From: an uncultured Saprospiraceae bacterium
Lineage (GTDB): Bacteria; Bacteroidota; Bacteroidia; Chitinophagales; Saprospiraceae
Length of the DNA stretch: 41,757 nt
Direction: 5' to 3'
Assembly (NCBI GenBank): GCA_937959115.1
Contig: CALGAW010000042.1
Span: 1 to 41,757, forward strand
In this document: one piece after another, positions 26,421-35,365 of the stretch
Layout: every line of letters begins with the position of its first letter
Position numbering within the stretch: the first letter of the stretch is position 1
Notes under the pieces: model-generated
The model's database searches: none
The model's input: the letters and a program-made list of their open reading frames with translations, nothing else
What the model was told of the DNA's origin: nothing
Position numbers and translations under genes: made by a program

Positions 26421-26924
26421 CTACCACACTTTATTCCCACGCTTCAACCACTGACTCCATTCCTTATCAAAAGTATGTACTTCCTCCGTTTCGCCATTTA
26501 AATTCACTACAGTATTGCCTTGATTGACCCATTCAAAAATACTTCCGTATAAGTTGTAGACATTTTTAAAACCAAGTGCTTGAAGTTGCTCACCTACCTT
26601 TTCACTGCGATAGCCAACTGAACAATACACTACAATCGTATCTTCGGTTGAGAGGTGCTCTACTTTGCTCTTGTTAAATGATTCAAAGCCAACGCACTCA
26701 GCGCCTTCAATGTGACTAACTGCATATTCCTTTTCTGGGCGTGCATCTAACAATACAGCACCATTCAACTCCTTCAATTCCTCTACCGTAATGTAAGGAA
26801 CAGATTGTGTCAATAAGGCATCAAGCATCTTGTCAAAAGCTTCATCTGAACTTTTTTGAGCATTCAAAGTAAAAGAAACTAGGAATACTGTAAACAACGT
26901 AAAAATAAATTGGCTATATCGCAT
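26421..26924 (-). CDS. Exported rhodanese-domain protein
   Basis: The 167 residues begin with a Sec signal peptide ending LNAQ (residue 23). A single rhodanese domain follows: VLLDARPEKEYAVSHIEGAECVGF, and the active loop VVYCSVGYRSEKV with Cys101, then LGFKNVYNLYGSIFEW. Rhodaneses carry sulfur on this cysteine; periplasmic ones may take part in sulfur or redox transfer. No lipid anchor. It is divergent from the FAD oxidoreductase gene, and the two promoters share the 26925-27100 gap, so a joint role is possible but unproven. Confidence 0.88.
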   Translation of the reverse strand: MRYSQFIFTLFTVFLVSFTLNAQKSSDEAFDKMLDALLTQSVPYITVEELKELNGAVLLDARPEKEYAVSHIEGAECVGFESFNKSKVEHLSTEDTIVVYCSVGYRSEKVGEQLQALGFKNVYNLYGSIFEWVNQGNTVVNLNGETEEVHTFDKEWSQWLKRGNKVW

Positions 26925-26951
26925 GTGATACTGGTTTTAATCTTTCATATT

Positions 26952-26959
26952 CAAAGATA
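26952..26959 (-). promoter_or_regulatory. -7 element of the rhodanese gene
   Basis: On the minus strand TATCTTTG is an exact TAnnTTTG match, 28 bases from the ATG at 26924. Confidence 0.55.
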
Positions 26960-27062
26960 ATTCCAAAAATCATTTTAAAGAAAGTTATTCACGCATTCGA
27001 TTAATCTGTCAATATTGAGACAATTTTCAACGAATCATTGGAAATAATCGTCTGAAATAGAA

Positions 27063-27070
27063 TAACTTTA
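27063..27070 (+). promoter_or_regulatory. -7 element of the oxidoreductase-polyferredoxin operon
   Basis: TAACTTTA with TTGG about 22 bases upstream lies 31 bases before the ATG at 27101. Transcription from it would start near 27077, where a longer frame would otherwise begin, which favours the ATG. Confidence 0.45.
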
Positions 27071-27100
27071 ATATGTTTGTTAGAGAAACACCAACGTAAT

Positions 27101-28450
27101 ATGCACATAGTAATTATTGGAAACGGCATTTCAGGAATCACAGCAGCCCGCTTTCTGCGAAAAAGAAGCGAGCACCAAATCACTGTGATTTCAGCCGAAA
27201 CTGACCACTTCTTTTCGCGCACAGCACTCATGTATATCTATATGGGACACATGCGATACCAAGATACAAAGCCCTACGAGGATCACTTCTGGGAAAAAAA
27301 TAGAATCACCCTCAAAAAAGCTTACGTCAAATCAGTAGATTTCAACAATAAATCACTGCAACTAGATAACGGTACCTTGGCATACGATAAACTCATCCTT
27401 GCCGTTGGGTCTTCACCAAATAAATTTGGCTGGCCTGGGCAAGACCTTAAAGGGGTAGGCGGCCTCTACTCGTATCAGGATCTGGAACGAATGGAACATT
27501 ACAGTAAAGACCTAAAGCATGCAGTAATCGTTGGTGGTGGTTTAATTGGAATCGAAATGGCAGAGATGTTTCATAGTAGACACATTCCAGTCACTTTCCT
27601 TGTAAGAGAAGCTAGTTACTGGGATGCAGTCCTGCCTCCAGAGGAATCCCAAATGATCAATAGACATATCCTTGAAAACGGCATCGACTTAAGGCTAAGT
27701 ACTGAGCTAAAAGAGATTCTACCAAACGAGAACGGAGAAGCACGAGCAGCAGTCACCAATAAAGGAGAAACAGTTGATTGTCAATTTGTAGGACTGACAG
27801 CTGGTGTTCATCCTAATATTGGTTTTCTGAAAGATACCGCACTTGAAGTACAAAAAGGCATTATTGTCAATGAGTACCTAGAAACAAATATCAAGGATGT
27901 ATATGCCATCGGTGACTGTGCACAAGCAAGCAAGCCAGCACCAGGAAGACGACCGATAGAAGCAATCTGGTACACCGGCAGAATGATGGGAGAAACTGTC
28001 GCCCACAACATTACCAACAACAAAGTTGCTTACAAGCCAGAAACATGGTTTAACTCTGCTAAATTCTTTGATATTGAATATCAGGTATATGGAAATATGC
28101 GGGCAACGCTAATCGAAGGCCATGAAACCATCTACTGGGAACATCCAGATGGCAAAAAGAGCATCCGAGTCAACTACAATAAGGCAACAGGAGCCATTGA
28201 AGGCTTTAATCTAATGGGTGTGCGCTACAGACACGAAGTATGCAAGAAATGGGTAGAAACCCAAACGCCAATAGAGGAAGTGCTTGCAAACCTTGGCCTA
28301 GCGAATTTCGACCCTGAATTTTTCGAACAGTATGAAGAATTCGTCGTGGAGGCTTACAATAAGCAGACAGGCAAGCAGCTCGTCTTAACACAAAAGCGAG
28401 CACTCAATGCCGTTTCTAAATTTTTGTCCAAACTTGTTAAAACAAACTAA
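27101..28450 (+). CDS. FAD-dependent NAD(P) oxidoreductase
   Basis: The ATG at 27101 gives 449 residues and puts the FAD glycine loop at the N-terminus (IIGNGISG, 5-12), as in this family. The NAD(P) loop is VGGGLIGIEMAE at 144-155 and the second FAD motif is VYAIGDCA at 267-274. The active-site cysteine of CoA-disulfide reductases is absent: the equivalent region reads FFSRTALMYIYMG. It is thus closer to the nitrite-reductase/rubredoxin-reductase type. The last 130 residues form an extra domain. The polyferredoxin gene starts 2 bases after its stop, so it most likely exchanges electrons with that membrane protein. Confidence 0.88.
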   Translation: MHIVIIGNGISGITAARFLRKRSEHQITVISAETDHFFSRTALMYIYMGHMRYQDTKPYEDHFWEKNRITLKKAYVKSVDFNNKSLQLDNGTLAYDKLILAVGSSPNKFGWPGQDLKGVGGLYSYQDLERMEHYSKDLKHAVIVGGGLIGIEMAEMFHSRHIPVTFLVREASYWDAVLPPEESQMINRHILENGIDLRLSTELKEILPNENGEARAAVTNKGETVDCQFVGLTAGVHPNIGFLKDTALEVQKGIIVNEYLETNIKDVYAIGDCAQASKPAPGRRPIEAIWYTGRMMGETVAHNITNNKVAYKPETWFNSAKFFDIEYQVYGNMRATLIEGHETIYWEHPDGKKSIRVNYNKATGAIEGFNLMGVRYRHEVCKKWVETQTPIEEVLANLGLANFDPEFFEQYEEFVVEAYNKQTGKQLVLTQKRALNAVSKFLSKLVKTN

Positions 28451-28452
28451 CC

Positions 28453-30048
28453 ATGAGTCAAGTATATGAAAGTTTATCGCTAGCCAATCATTCAAGAGAG
28501 ATTGATGCGGTACAGAAAGTGGGCTTGGCCCTAGGTGGCATTGGAGTATTGCTATTATTTGTTGCTTGGGGTGGCATTGGATTGTCTTCTCCAGCATTGA
28601 TGTTGTCTACCTCTATTGGCTTGATGACGGTTGGAACACTTGTTTATGCATGGCGGTCTTACATGACAGTGCCAGAAGGTATTAAGAATAATGGCGTCTG
28701 GTTCGACAGTTTGTCTAATAAAGGCGTATTGGGTTGGTTGTTTGCGATTATCATAACAGGATTTTATGTGTTGTTGTACTTTTATCCTTCCTTGCTTGGT
28801 CAAGGATCAGATGGAGCCGCCAACACTGGTATCGTTGCCCTTTTTGATCCACTTAGTCGCCTTTTAAATGGGAAAGCGGCTAGTCAGTGGTTTGTTTATG
28901 GGACGTTGTATACAGTTGCGATATTGCTACTTGGCTTTAAATTTATTTTGAAGTACCGACACAACAAATATCAGCTTTGGCGAACCATTTCTGTGATGTT
29001 TTTTCAGCTTGCATTCGCTTTTCTAATCCCTGAGTTCCTAGAAAGTATGAATAGCGATCAGCCTTACTTTCAAAAGGATATCAAGAACATGTGGCCGCTC
29101 AATTTCTATTTCTACCAAGACTGGAATGTCAACGGAATGCTTGGTGGTGGTAGCCTTGGTCTCTTTATGTTGTTTTGGGGGCTCGCCATGACGTTCATCG
29201 TAAGTCCAATACTGACCTTTTATTATGGAAAGCGATGGTATTGCTCTTGGGTATGTGGCTGCGGTGGTCTTGCTGAAACAGCAGGTGATCCTTACCGTCA
29301 CCTGTCTGATAAGTCAGTAAAAGCATGGAAGCTAGAACGCTGGCTCATTCATAGTATTCTATTGTTGGTGACAGTGGTGACGATTGCGATCATCTATGCT
29401 TATCTCAAGGGTGATCCAGGGCATAAAATCTGGATGACACCAATGATCTTTGTTATTATAGTGGTGGTGTTGAGTGCACTAGTTGCAGCAATACTATTGA
29501 AAAATAAGACTGAAGTCATTACAAGTCTCGGTAATAAAGCATTTACAGGATTGCTTGTTGCCTTGGGAGGTATCGCGGTATTATCCGTTGTTGCCATTCT
29601 TACAAGCGGCTATGATGTGTTTTTTATTCCGACGCATCAACTTAAGCACTGGTATGGCTTCTTGGTTGGTTCTGTATTCTCAGGGGTGATTGGAGTGGGC
29701 TTTTACCCATTGCTAGGTAGTCGTGTCTGGTGTCGTTTTGGTTGTCCGATGGCTGCACTGTTGGGCCTTCAACAAAAATTCTTTTCACGGTTTCGTATTA
29801 CTACGAATGGTGGTCAATGCATTAGCTGTGGTAACTGTAGTACCTACTGCGAGATGGGCATCGATGTTCGTCATTACGCACAGCGTGGGCAGAATATAGT
29901 AAGGGCATCTTGTGTAGGCTGTGGTATCTGTGCAGCGGTGTGCCCTCGTGGTGTATTGCGTCTTGAAAACGGTTCAGTGGATATGGATAAGCGGACGACT
30001 GATTTGAAGGCGATTCATATTGGTGAGGAAGGGGTAAAGTTGATGTAG
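28453..30048 (+). CDS. Membrane polyferredoxin (NapH/NosR/CcoG-like) with two C-terminal 4Fe-4S clusters
   Basis: The 531-residue protein has about nine predicted membrane segments (first near 24-44, last near 403-420). Two NapH-type cysteine motifs sit at membrane borders: CSWVCGC (264-270) and CRFGCP (427-431). A soluble end carries two 4Fe-4S ferredoxin motifs, CISCGNCSTYC (456-466) and CVGCGICAAVCP (487-498). This resembles the electron-carrying core of NosR/NapH/CcoG. The usual periplasmic FMN domain of NosR is absent. With the FAD protein encoded 2 bases upstream it likely forms an NAD(P)H-to-quinone or periplasm electron route. End acceptor unknown. Confidence 0.85.
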   Translation: MSQVYESLSLANHSREIDAVQKVGLALGGIGVLLLFVAWGGIGLSSPALMLSTSIGLMTVGTLVYAWRSYMTVPEGIKNNGVWFDSLSNKGVLGWLFAIIITGFYVLLYFYPSLLGQGSDGAANTGIVALFDPLSRLLNGKAASQWFVYGTLYTVAILLLGFKFILKYRHNKYQLWRTISVMFFQLAFAFLIPEFLESMNSDQPYFQKDIKNMWPLNFYFYQDWNVNGMLGGGSLGLFMLFWGLAMTFIVSPILTFYYGKRWYCSWVCGCGGLAETAGDPYRHLSDKSVKAWKLERWLIHSILLLVTVVTIAIIYAYLKGDPGHKIWMTPMIFVIIVVVLSALVAAILLKNKTEVITSLGNKAFTGLLVALGGIAVLSVVAILTSGYDVFFIPTHQLKHWYGFLVGSVFSGVIGVGFYPLLGSRVWCRFGCPMAALLGLQQKFFSRFRITTNGGQCISCGNCSTYCEMGIDVRHYAQRGQNIVRASCVGCGICAAVCPRGVLRLENGSVDMDKRTTDLKAIHIGEEGVKLM

Positions 30049-30109
30049 TGTATTAACGTTGATGTTGTCTTAATTTAAGTATCTTAATCGTTATGAATGT
30101 TTGATATCA

Positions 30110-30556
30110 CTAGTCGTATGGAAAAAGGCGGATTCGGAAAAAATTAAATCCTGTATCTATAGCTTCAAACATGTTCAGCGTCTTAGTACAAAAATCTATA
30201 CGCTGAAAATATAATTTAAAATCCAGCGAGTCACCTTCACCTTTTATTTCATATTTTTTAGGATAAACAGGAATGTTCTCTACTTTTTTTAGGAAATATT
30301 GCTTTTGGGTTTCCACGTCCCTTAAATAGATTGAATTTCTCATATAAATAAATCCTCCACCCAGATATCGGCTGGACGCTGTAAAATTCAAATGAAAGAT
30401 TGTGTACTCCTCTGTCAATTCTATTTTAGTAATATCAACATTTTCTGAAGTCTTACTTTTGTATTTTGGATGTTCGATAATGACCACTTGTGCCACTCCA
30501 TTCAAAATACAGAAAAGAATAAGGCTGATAAAAAAAGTTAACTTAATTTTCTTCAT
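30110..30556 (-). CDS. Small exported protein of unknown function
   Basis: The 148 residues have a signal peptide (MKKIKLTFFISLILFCILN, cleavage near VAQ at 23). The mature part looks beta-rich: TKIELTEEYTIFHLNFTAS, MRNSIYLRDVETQKQYFL, and DFKLYFQRIDFCT. A pattern of a strand-forming response to ligand, then an Arg-rich edge, resembles small secreted Bacteroidota proteins, but I do not recognise a family. It lies between the polyferredoxin (convergent) and a glycosyltransferase gene on the same strand, 70 bases away. Confidence 0.6.
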   Translation of the reverse strand: MKKIKLTFFISLILFCILNGVAQVVIIEHPKYKSKTSENVDITKIELTEEYTIFHLNFTASSRYLGGGFIYMRNSIYLRDVETQKQYFLKKVENIPVYPKKYEIKGEGDSLDFKLYFQRIDFCTKTLNMFEAIDTGFNFFRIRLFPYD

Positions 30557-30626
30557 ATGGACAACGGTAGGTTTTGAAAGGTCGATTCCTCTTGTTAGAT
30601 CCTAGCAACAAGCCATTTACAAATTT

Positions 30627-31463
30627 CTAATAATCGCTCTTCCATTTGTTAATCTTCCTATTATTCAAGGAAAATAATCGTTTAAACATGACGATAGGAT
30701 CTCTTAGAAATTTAAAGAATTTGATGCCTAAATAGCCTAGCTTAACTTCTTTGTAACCGGCAGCTTTTACTTTCGCGGACATCAATTCGAATCGATTGGC
30801 AAATTTTTGGTTTCTCTTTTCATCATTGCCTCCTGAAATAGATTCTGGATAAAGGCGAAAGACGGAGACATGCTTGTTAAATCGATAAAATTGAGCTTTT
30901 TTGATTGCAGCTTCAACAATTATTTCACCATCCCAACAGGTTGTATTGTCAAGATTGAAACTAAGCTTATTTTCTTTGTAAAATGATCCCTTAAAAAAAG
31001 TAGACGGTTGGGATACCATAATCTGCTTCTTTACATACAACTCTGTACTCCACTTATCGCTGTACAACTTGTGCATTTGATTCAGTGATGGCATTTCTAC
31101 AAATCCATGACCATAAAACACATCATAATCCTTGTGCTTGTTATAAAGATCATTAAAGTAATCGAATGCGCCAGGTAAAACGATGTCGTCAGAATTTAGG
31201 TAATACAAGATATCTCCTGTAGCCATGTCAAATCCCTTGTTCAGTGCATCGGTTGGTCCTTTGTCTGGTTCTGATACCCAATGCGCGAATTTGTCTTCAT
31301 ACTTTTTAAGGATATCGAGTGTTTGGTCAGTAGAACCGCCATCGATCACAAAGTATTCAAGGTTTTCGTAGTTTTGGTTGAAAACAGAAAGCAGCGTTTC
31401 CTCTATAAATTCACCTTGATTGTAGGAAATGGTGATCACGGATATTTTGTTTTTCTTACTCAT
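30627..31463 (-). CDS. Glycosyltransferase family 2
   Basis: The 278-residue protein begins SVITISYNQGEFIEETLLSVFNQ, the standard GT2 (GT-A fold) start. The nucleotide-sugar motif DGGSTD is at 41-46, and the metal-binding SDD sits in YYLNSDDIVLPGA at 91-93. A C-terminal basic region lacks membrane helices. It transfers an activated sugar to a surface polysaccharide or lipid carrier; the sugar is unknown. Its ATG overlaps the stop of the GT4 gene (ATGA), so the two are translationally coupled and act in the same pathway. Confidence 0.92.
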   Translation of the reverse strand: MSKKNKISVITISYNQGEFIEETLLSVFNQNYENLEYFVIDGGSTDQTLDILKKYEDKFAHWVSEPDKGPTDALNKGFDMATGDILYYLNSDDIVLPGAFDYFNDLYNKHKDYDVFYGHGFVEMPSLNQMHKLYSDKWSTELYVKKQIMVSQPSTFFKGSFYKENKLSFNLDNTTCWDGEIIVEAAIKKAQFYRFNKHVSVFRLYPESISGGNDEKRNQKFANRFELMSAKVKAAGYKEVKLGYLGIKFFKFLRDPIVMFKRLFSLNNRKINKWKSDY

Positions 31464-32560
31464 GCTCCAAATACTGATTTAATAACATTTAAATGGTAAT
31501 CGATCGACCATTTTTCAGCAGTTGCTCTAGCGTTCTTGCCCATTTCTTTTATCCGATTTCTGTTTTCTAGTATTTTTTTGATGGCTTGATAGACACTTTC
31601 TTGATCACCAGATACATGTCGGTATCCATTGAATCCGTCCTCTACACGGTCATAGACAGAACCGGCTTTATCAGATCCGACTACAGGCACCCCGCAAGCC
31701 ATCGCTTCCAGCACCGCATTGGGAAATGGGTCGAAGTGAGAGGTATGGAGCAAGATGTCTCCATTATGATAAAATCCAAGCAAATCACTTGGTTCTAGCC
31801 AGCCCAACAGATTCACATTCTCATTCAATTTCTTTTCTTCGATTAACTGCTCTAGGATTGGGCGATCTTCGCCTTCACCAGCGATCTCGTATACAAAGTT
31901 GGCCAAGCCTTCATCACGCAATCTGGCAAGCGCTTTGATTGCTAAGTCATGCCCTTTATGTCCATTGTCAAGTCGACCAGTGGAGATAAAGCGAACAGGC
32001 ATTTTGGCGTAATCCTTCTCTTTCGGTTTAAATCCGAACTTCTCAATGTCTGTTGCAAATGGGAAGTTCACTAATTTCTCTTCCGGTACGCCCATTCTTT
32101 TTGCAGCATTGATGCCAGCATTCCCGGTGACAAAGAAATGCTTGACTCCCTTGAATAGCATCTTGAGCCAAGCGTTTCTTAGCACTGTCTTTACTGGGTT
32201 TCTGACTTGGTCTACGTTGGGGGTGTCTGTCCAGAAAGAGAATTTTCTTCCTCTAAGACAAAGGATGGTGGCTAGTAGAAAAAAGGTAGGATTGTTCCAT
32301 CCAGCAATTAGGATTTCACCGTCCTTATTTGCTAGTGTGGATTTGATCACTGGCCAGTCAACTCGGCTTTTATTTTTTATGATTTCATTGTCAAACCCTT
32401 CTCCCATCTTTGTTTTCCAAGGATAGTCGGCCATTAGGCCTTCGTTGAAATAGACCATCAAATCGAATTCAGGAAGTTTCGAGATGGCCCGAAGCATGTA
32501 GTCCGTATAGATATTGGGGTGGACAAAAAAACAGGTTAATTTTCTTTTTTGAACTTCCAT
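31460..32560 (-). CDS. Glycosyltransferase family 4
   Basis: The ATG at 32560 gives 366 residues; the nine extra residues of the longest frame start from a TTG that overlaps the promoter. This GT-B fold protein has RFISTGRLDNGHKGHDLAIKAL at the start of its C-terminal domain, AGEGEDRP, NVNLLGWL, and the E-x7-E site FPNAVLEAMACGVPVVGSD. It retains the sugar-nucleotide binding glutamates. It is predicted cytoplasmic or peripheral. With the overlapping GT2 gene it forms a minimal glycan pair; no flippase, polymerase or sugar-nucleotide genes accompany it. Confidence 0.92.
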   Translation of the reverse strand: MEVQKRKLTCFFVHPNIYTDYMLRAISKLPEFDLMVYFNEGLMADYPWKTKMGEGFDNEIIKNKSRVDWPVIKSTLANKDGEILIAGWNNPTFFLLATILCLRGRKFSFWTDTPNVDQVRNPVKTVLRNAWLKMLFKGVKHFFVTGNAGINAAKRMGVPEEKLVNFPFATDIEKFGFKPKEKDYAKMPVRFISTGRLDNGHKGHDLAIKALARLRDEGLANFVYEIAGEGEDRPILEQLIEEKKLNENVNLLGWLEPSDLLGFYHNGDILLHTSHFDPFPNAVLEAMACGVPVVGSDKAGSVYDRVEDGFNGYRHVSGDQESVYQAIKKILENRNRIKEMGKNARATAEKWSIDYHLNVIKSVFGA

Positions 32561-32584
32561 TCTGGCTTTTGTTAAAAAACGTTG

Positions 32585-32592
32585 CAAATGTA
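32585..32592 (-). promoter_or_regulatory. -7 element of the GT4-GT2 operon
   Basis: On the minus strand TACATTTG followed by CAACG is an exact TAnnTTTG match. Transcription would start near 32578, downstream of the TTG at 32587, so translation begins at the ATG at 32560. Confidence 0.55.
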
Positions 32593-32634
32593 ACGTTTTT
32601 TTCCTGCCTTTTGAAAAATATGGGAAAGTAGTAA

Positions 32635-32660
32635 TTCGTCCTTAGTGCTTCGTCCTTAGT
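32635..32660. repeat. 12-base direct repeat TTCGTCCTTAGT
   Basis: TTCGTCCTTAGT occurs at 32635-32646 and again at 32649-32660 with GC between. The CTTAGTGCTT and CTTAGTA parts resemble the arm of the palindromic repeat at 15856-15874. It lies upstream of the glycosyltransferase promoter and past the 3' end of the Omp28-like gene. Confidence 0.6.
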
Positions 32661-32702
32661 AAAGGAAGGATCATGCTTGAATTGAGAAGCCTGTTTGTAC
32701 CC

Positions 32703-33515
32703 TTATTGTTGGATAATCACCTCCTCCGCCTGCAGCACACTGTAGTCAGGACTAGGATAATGCACATACACCACAGCAGACAGATTTGTAGCTTGCCAGT
32801 TCTGCGGCAATACCGTTGAATAAGTCAAGGAAACAGGCGATGCTGCAACGGTTGTCTCATCAAGCGAATTGCCCATTACATTTGTTAGCATGTCTCGTAA
32901 AACGTGCTTGTGCACATAGTCTGGAATGGTGCCGTTGTTGGAAAGCTGTGCATCAATGATGTTATTTTCTGTCAGTAGAACCGAAATGTGCAACGGCTGA
33001 CTGATATCCCGATAATAGGTTATCTCTGGTTGAATGGTTAACGCTCTTGAGCTCTGATCGTAGGAAGTAATGACTGATAATTCGACTGGAGCGTCCTTCG
33101 CCAACTCGTCTGCAATGTAGCCTGCCCATTTACCTGATTCTAGCACACGGTCCGATTCACTATCAAACAGTTGACGGTTGATGCTAGCAGAGGGGAAGGT
33201 CGAAACAGGGCCAAGAAACGCATCTAAGTCACCTCCATAAGCGGTATTAAAATCTTGAGTGCTTTCTGGCAATAAGCCAGCAAAAAAACCAGTATGTATA
33301 GAAACCACAATCAAATTGTCTCCGTGCAACGCCAGTAAATCTTCTGTTTTTAAATGTGCATCGATACAATTAGTACAACGAACACCTGTAAACTCTTCCA
33401 TGATCACCTTTCGTTTAGGTGGTTGGATGTTGATGTCTGGGCCTACTTCTTTACAAGAGGAAAGACTGATCGCAACAACGATAAACGCAATGATATATTG
33501 ATTGAGCAATTTCAT
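32703..33515 (-). CDS. Omp28-related lipoprotein with thioredoxin-like CxxC
   Basis: The 270-residue protein has a lipoprotein signal with Cys21 (ISLSSC). KVIMEEFTGVRCTNCIDAH carries a CTNC site at 47-50, the diagnostic opening of Omp28-like proteins, a thioredoxin-fold group of Bacteroidota. DNLIVVSIHTG and the PSASINR segment (cis-proline equivalent) support the fold. The C-terminal part is beta-rich (about 140-270). Its stop lies 144 bases from the glycosyltransferase gene. Upstream, the DUF6029 barrel gene ends 12 bases before its start, so they form an operon. A role in envelope thiol chemistry or in stabilising the barrel is inferred. Confidence 0.85.
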   Translation of the reverse strand: MKLLNQYIIAFIVVAISLSSCKEVGPDINIQPPKRKVIMEEFTGVRCTNCIDAHLKTEDLLALHGDNLIVVSIHTGFFAGLLPESTQDFNTAYGGDLDAFLGPVSTFPSASINRQLFDSESDRVLESGKWAGYIADELAKDAPVELSVITSYDQSSRALTIQPEITYYRDISQPLHISVLLTENNIIDAQLSNNGTIPDYVHKHVLRDMLTNVMGNSLDETTVAASPVSLTYSTVLPQNWQATNLSAVVYVHYPSPDYSVLQAEEVIIQQ

Positions 33516-33527
33516 GAATGCATAAAT

Positions 33528-35138
33528 TTAAAACCTTGAATTAATCTGTACTTTCACACCACTGAATGCGGGTTCAAAACGGCAAACGCCACCCGTACAA
33601 ACAACGCCTTCTACTTGCTTGACATAAGCTAAAGTAAATTGATTGGCCTTGTGCGTATAAGTCGTTGAAAAGCTATAATAATGTTCAACATCAGAAGATT
33701 TTTTCGGAACGATATTAATCATATCAGAGGCAGAAAAAGACCAGTGAGGAGCAATATTGAATTCTAACAATCCATATAACCATTGTCCAAAATCCTGCTC
33801 GGTGTATTGATATTGTAATTCCGTTCGAATTGATTTTTTCTTATCTGCAAATTTGTAGGTCAACTCTACATTTGGAACGATACTTTGAACAAGTGGTACA
33901 CCAGGTTTTCCTTCAAATACCTCTTGGTTATATTGCTGATACTGAACACCACCGACCAGGTTCCAAGTCCTAGAGTGCTTGTACTTGACTTCAGTGTAAA
34001 CTTCTCGGTATAATAGATCATTATTGAGGTCTAATATGTTTGAAAAATTGACGTTCCCGCTGATTTTTTTACTTGCCTTAAAAAGGACATCTGCTTGGAA
34101 TCCCCATTCTCCTAGTTCTTGCACTGCAGCGTTATATCGAGAGAGCAAGCGTTTGCTGTTTTGCCTAGCCATTGGTGGTAGATAATTAAGCAATCCGTTA
34201 TTTAGTACTTCAGAAGGAGAGGTACGCAAGGTGAAGTTCTTTGCATGTTTTCCAGAGAGGGTGATGCCCAATCCCTTCCTTGAATAGCTTAGACTAGTGT
34301 ATAGCATGCTACCATCACGACTTATGTATTTTCCGCTTGATCCAAGGATGGCTTCTTGAGACTTGTAAGCACCTTCAGCATACCAAGAGACATTTCCAAC
34401 GGTTAGTGTATTGTATGCAGTCACTGTGTACACATTGTATTTAGGGATAAAACTGTCTATTGGAGCATATGTATTGATGTCTGCAACGATTAAGTCGATA
34501 GACGCTTGATCAAGCGTTCTGTTGAGGATGCCAATGCCTGGAACGGCGGAGCTAGTTTCTCCAATATTCAAGTAACCCTCAACACTTGCGCCCTTGATGA
34601 TCGGTTGATAATTACCGACGATGAATCCATTTGCTCCAAAAGGGTTTTTCTGTCTTCCAGTGAAGGCTTTTAGCTGCCAGTTGTCAGTTAAATCATACGT
34701 GAGTCTTATTCCTAGTAACGCGTTGTCAATTGCAAGGGGGCGTTCTTCGTAAGCTCGAAACACGATACCACTCCCTATTTGATCGTAGAAGTGCCCTACA
34801 GTGATGCCTAGTTTTTGTACAGATTTTTGAATTGCCCAATAGCCTATGCCTTGACCTGTATAAGCATCTAACGGATTTGGCAAGTTTGAATTTTGATAAA
34901 TATCGAACCGAAGGCCGAAATCGAACCCAGAAATTCTATAGTTTAAGTTAAACCAACTCTCTCCACCGTACAATAGATTGTCATATTGTGGAGTTCCTGC
35001 GGCACCTATAGTGGTGTCTCTTTGGAAGAAGTTACTATTATGCTGGAGACCACCAGAGAAGGAGCCTTGAGCAAATAAACCGCTGCAAAGCAGTATGCAC
35101 AAAAAAAGAAGGATGTTTTTACAATCTAACTCAGCCAT
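33528..35138 (-). CDS. DUF6029-family outer-membrane beta-barrel
   Basis: The 536 residues start with a signal peptide ending LFAQ (about residue 24). The mature part is a large barrel: GSFSGGLQHNSNFFQRDTT at the start, many alternating strands with Tyr/Phe/Trp girdles, and NPFGANGFIVG near 170 as in DUF6029 proteins. The last strand ends KVQINSRF, a barrel C-terminal Phe signal. Two cysteines at CTGGVC lie near the end, an unusual feature for an outer-membrane barrel. It precedes the Omp28-like gene by 12 bases and is divergent from TlpA; this trio recurs in the phylum. Function is unknown. Confidence 0.85.
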   Translation of the reverse strand: MAELDCKNILLFLCILLCSGLFAQGSFSGGLQHNSNFFQRDTTIGAAGTPQYDNLLYGGESWFNLNYRISGFDFGLRFDIYQNSNLPNPLDAYTGQGIGYWAIQKSVQKLGITVGHFYDQIGSGIVFRAYEERPLAIDNALLGIRLTYDLTDNWQLKAFTGRQKNPFGANGFIVGNYQPIIKGASVEGYLNIGETSSAVPGIGILNRTLDQASIDLIVADINTYAPIDSFIPKYNVYTVTAYNTLTVGNVSWYAEGAYKSQEAILGSSGKYISRDGSMLYTSLSYSRKGLGITLSGKHAKNFTLRTSPSEVLNNGLLNYLPPMARQNSKRLLSRYNAAVQELGEWGFQADVLFKASKKISGNVNFSNILDLNNDLLYREVYTEVKYKHSRTWNLVGGVQYQQYNQEVFEGKPGVPLVQSIVPNVELTYKFADKKKSIRTELQYQYTEQDFGQWLYGLLEFNIAPHWSFSASDMINIVPKKSSDVEHYYSFSTTYTHKANQFTLAYVKQVEGVVCTGGVCRFEPAFSGVKVQINSRF

Positions 35139-35158
35139 TGTTAAGAGAATTTCTAGGG

Positions 35159-35166
35159 CGAAAGTA
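35159..35166 (-). promoter_or_regulatory. -7 element of the DUF6029-Omp28 operon
   Basis: On the minus strand TACTTTCG followed by CCC matches the Bacteroidota -7 pattern, 21 bases from the ATG at 35138. Confidence 0.5.
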
Positions 35167-35319
35167 CGGTTAAATTGCCCAGAGAGTCAAATTTTTTAAA
35201 CAAAGGTTCTCGTGTTTGTCTTTTGTATTACAAAAAGAAAGGATCAATTTTTATTGATAATAATCTGTCATTTTGCTTACATTTCGATGAATTCACTTCC
35301 AACTATTGAATAATGGCAT

Positions 35320-35327
35320 TATATTCG
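35320..35327 (+). promoter_or_regulatory. -7 element of the TlpA gene
   Basis: TATATTCG followed by CAAATG resembles the Bacteroidota -7 element and would start transcription near 35334, about 32 bases before the ATG at 35366. A longer frame from 35306 begins upstream of this point and is rejected. Confidence 0.5.
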
Positions 35328-35365
35328 CAAATGAAAGGTTATTCATCAAAATAATTCTAAATATC

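Noticed and set aside
30627-32560. A complete polysaccharide biosynthesis cluster
   Set aside because: Only two glycosyltransferase genes are present; no flippase, polymerase, export or sugar-nucleotide genes flank them.
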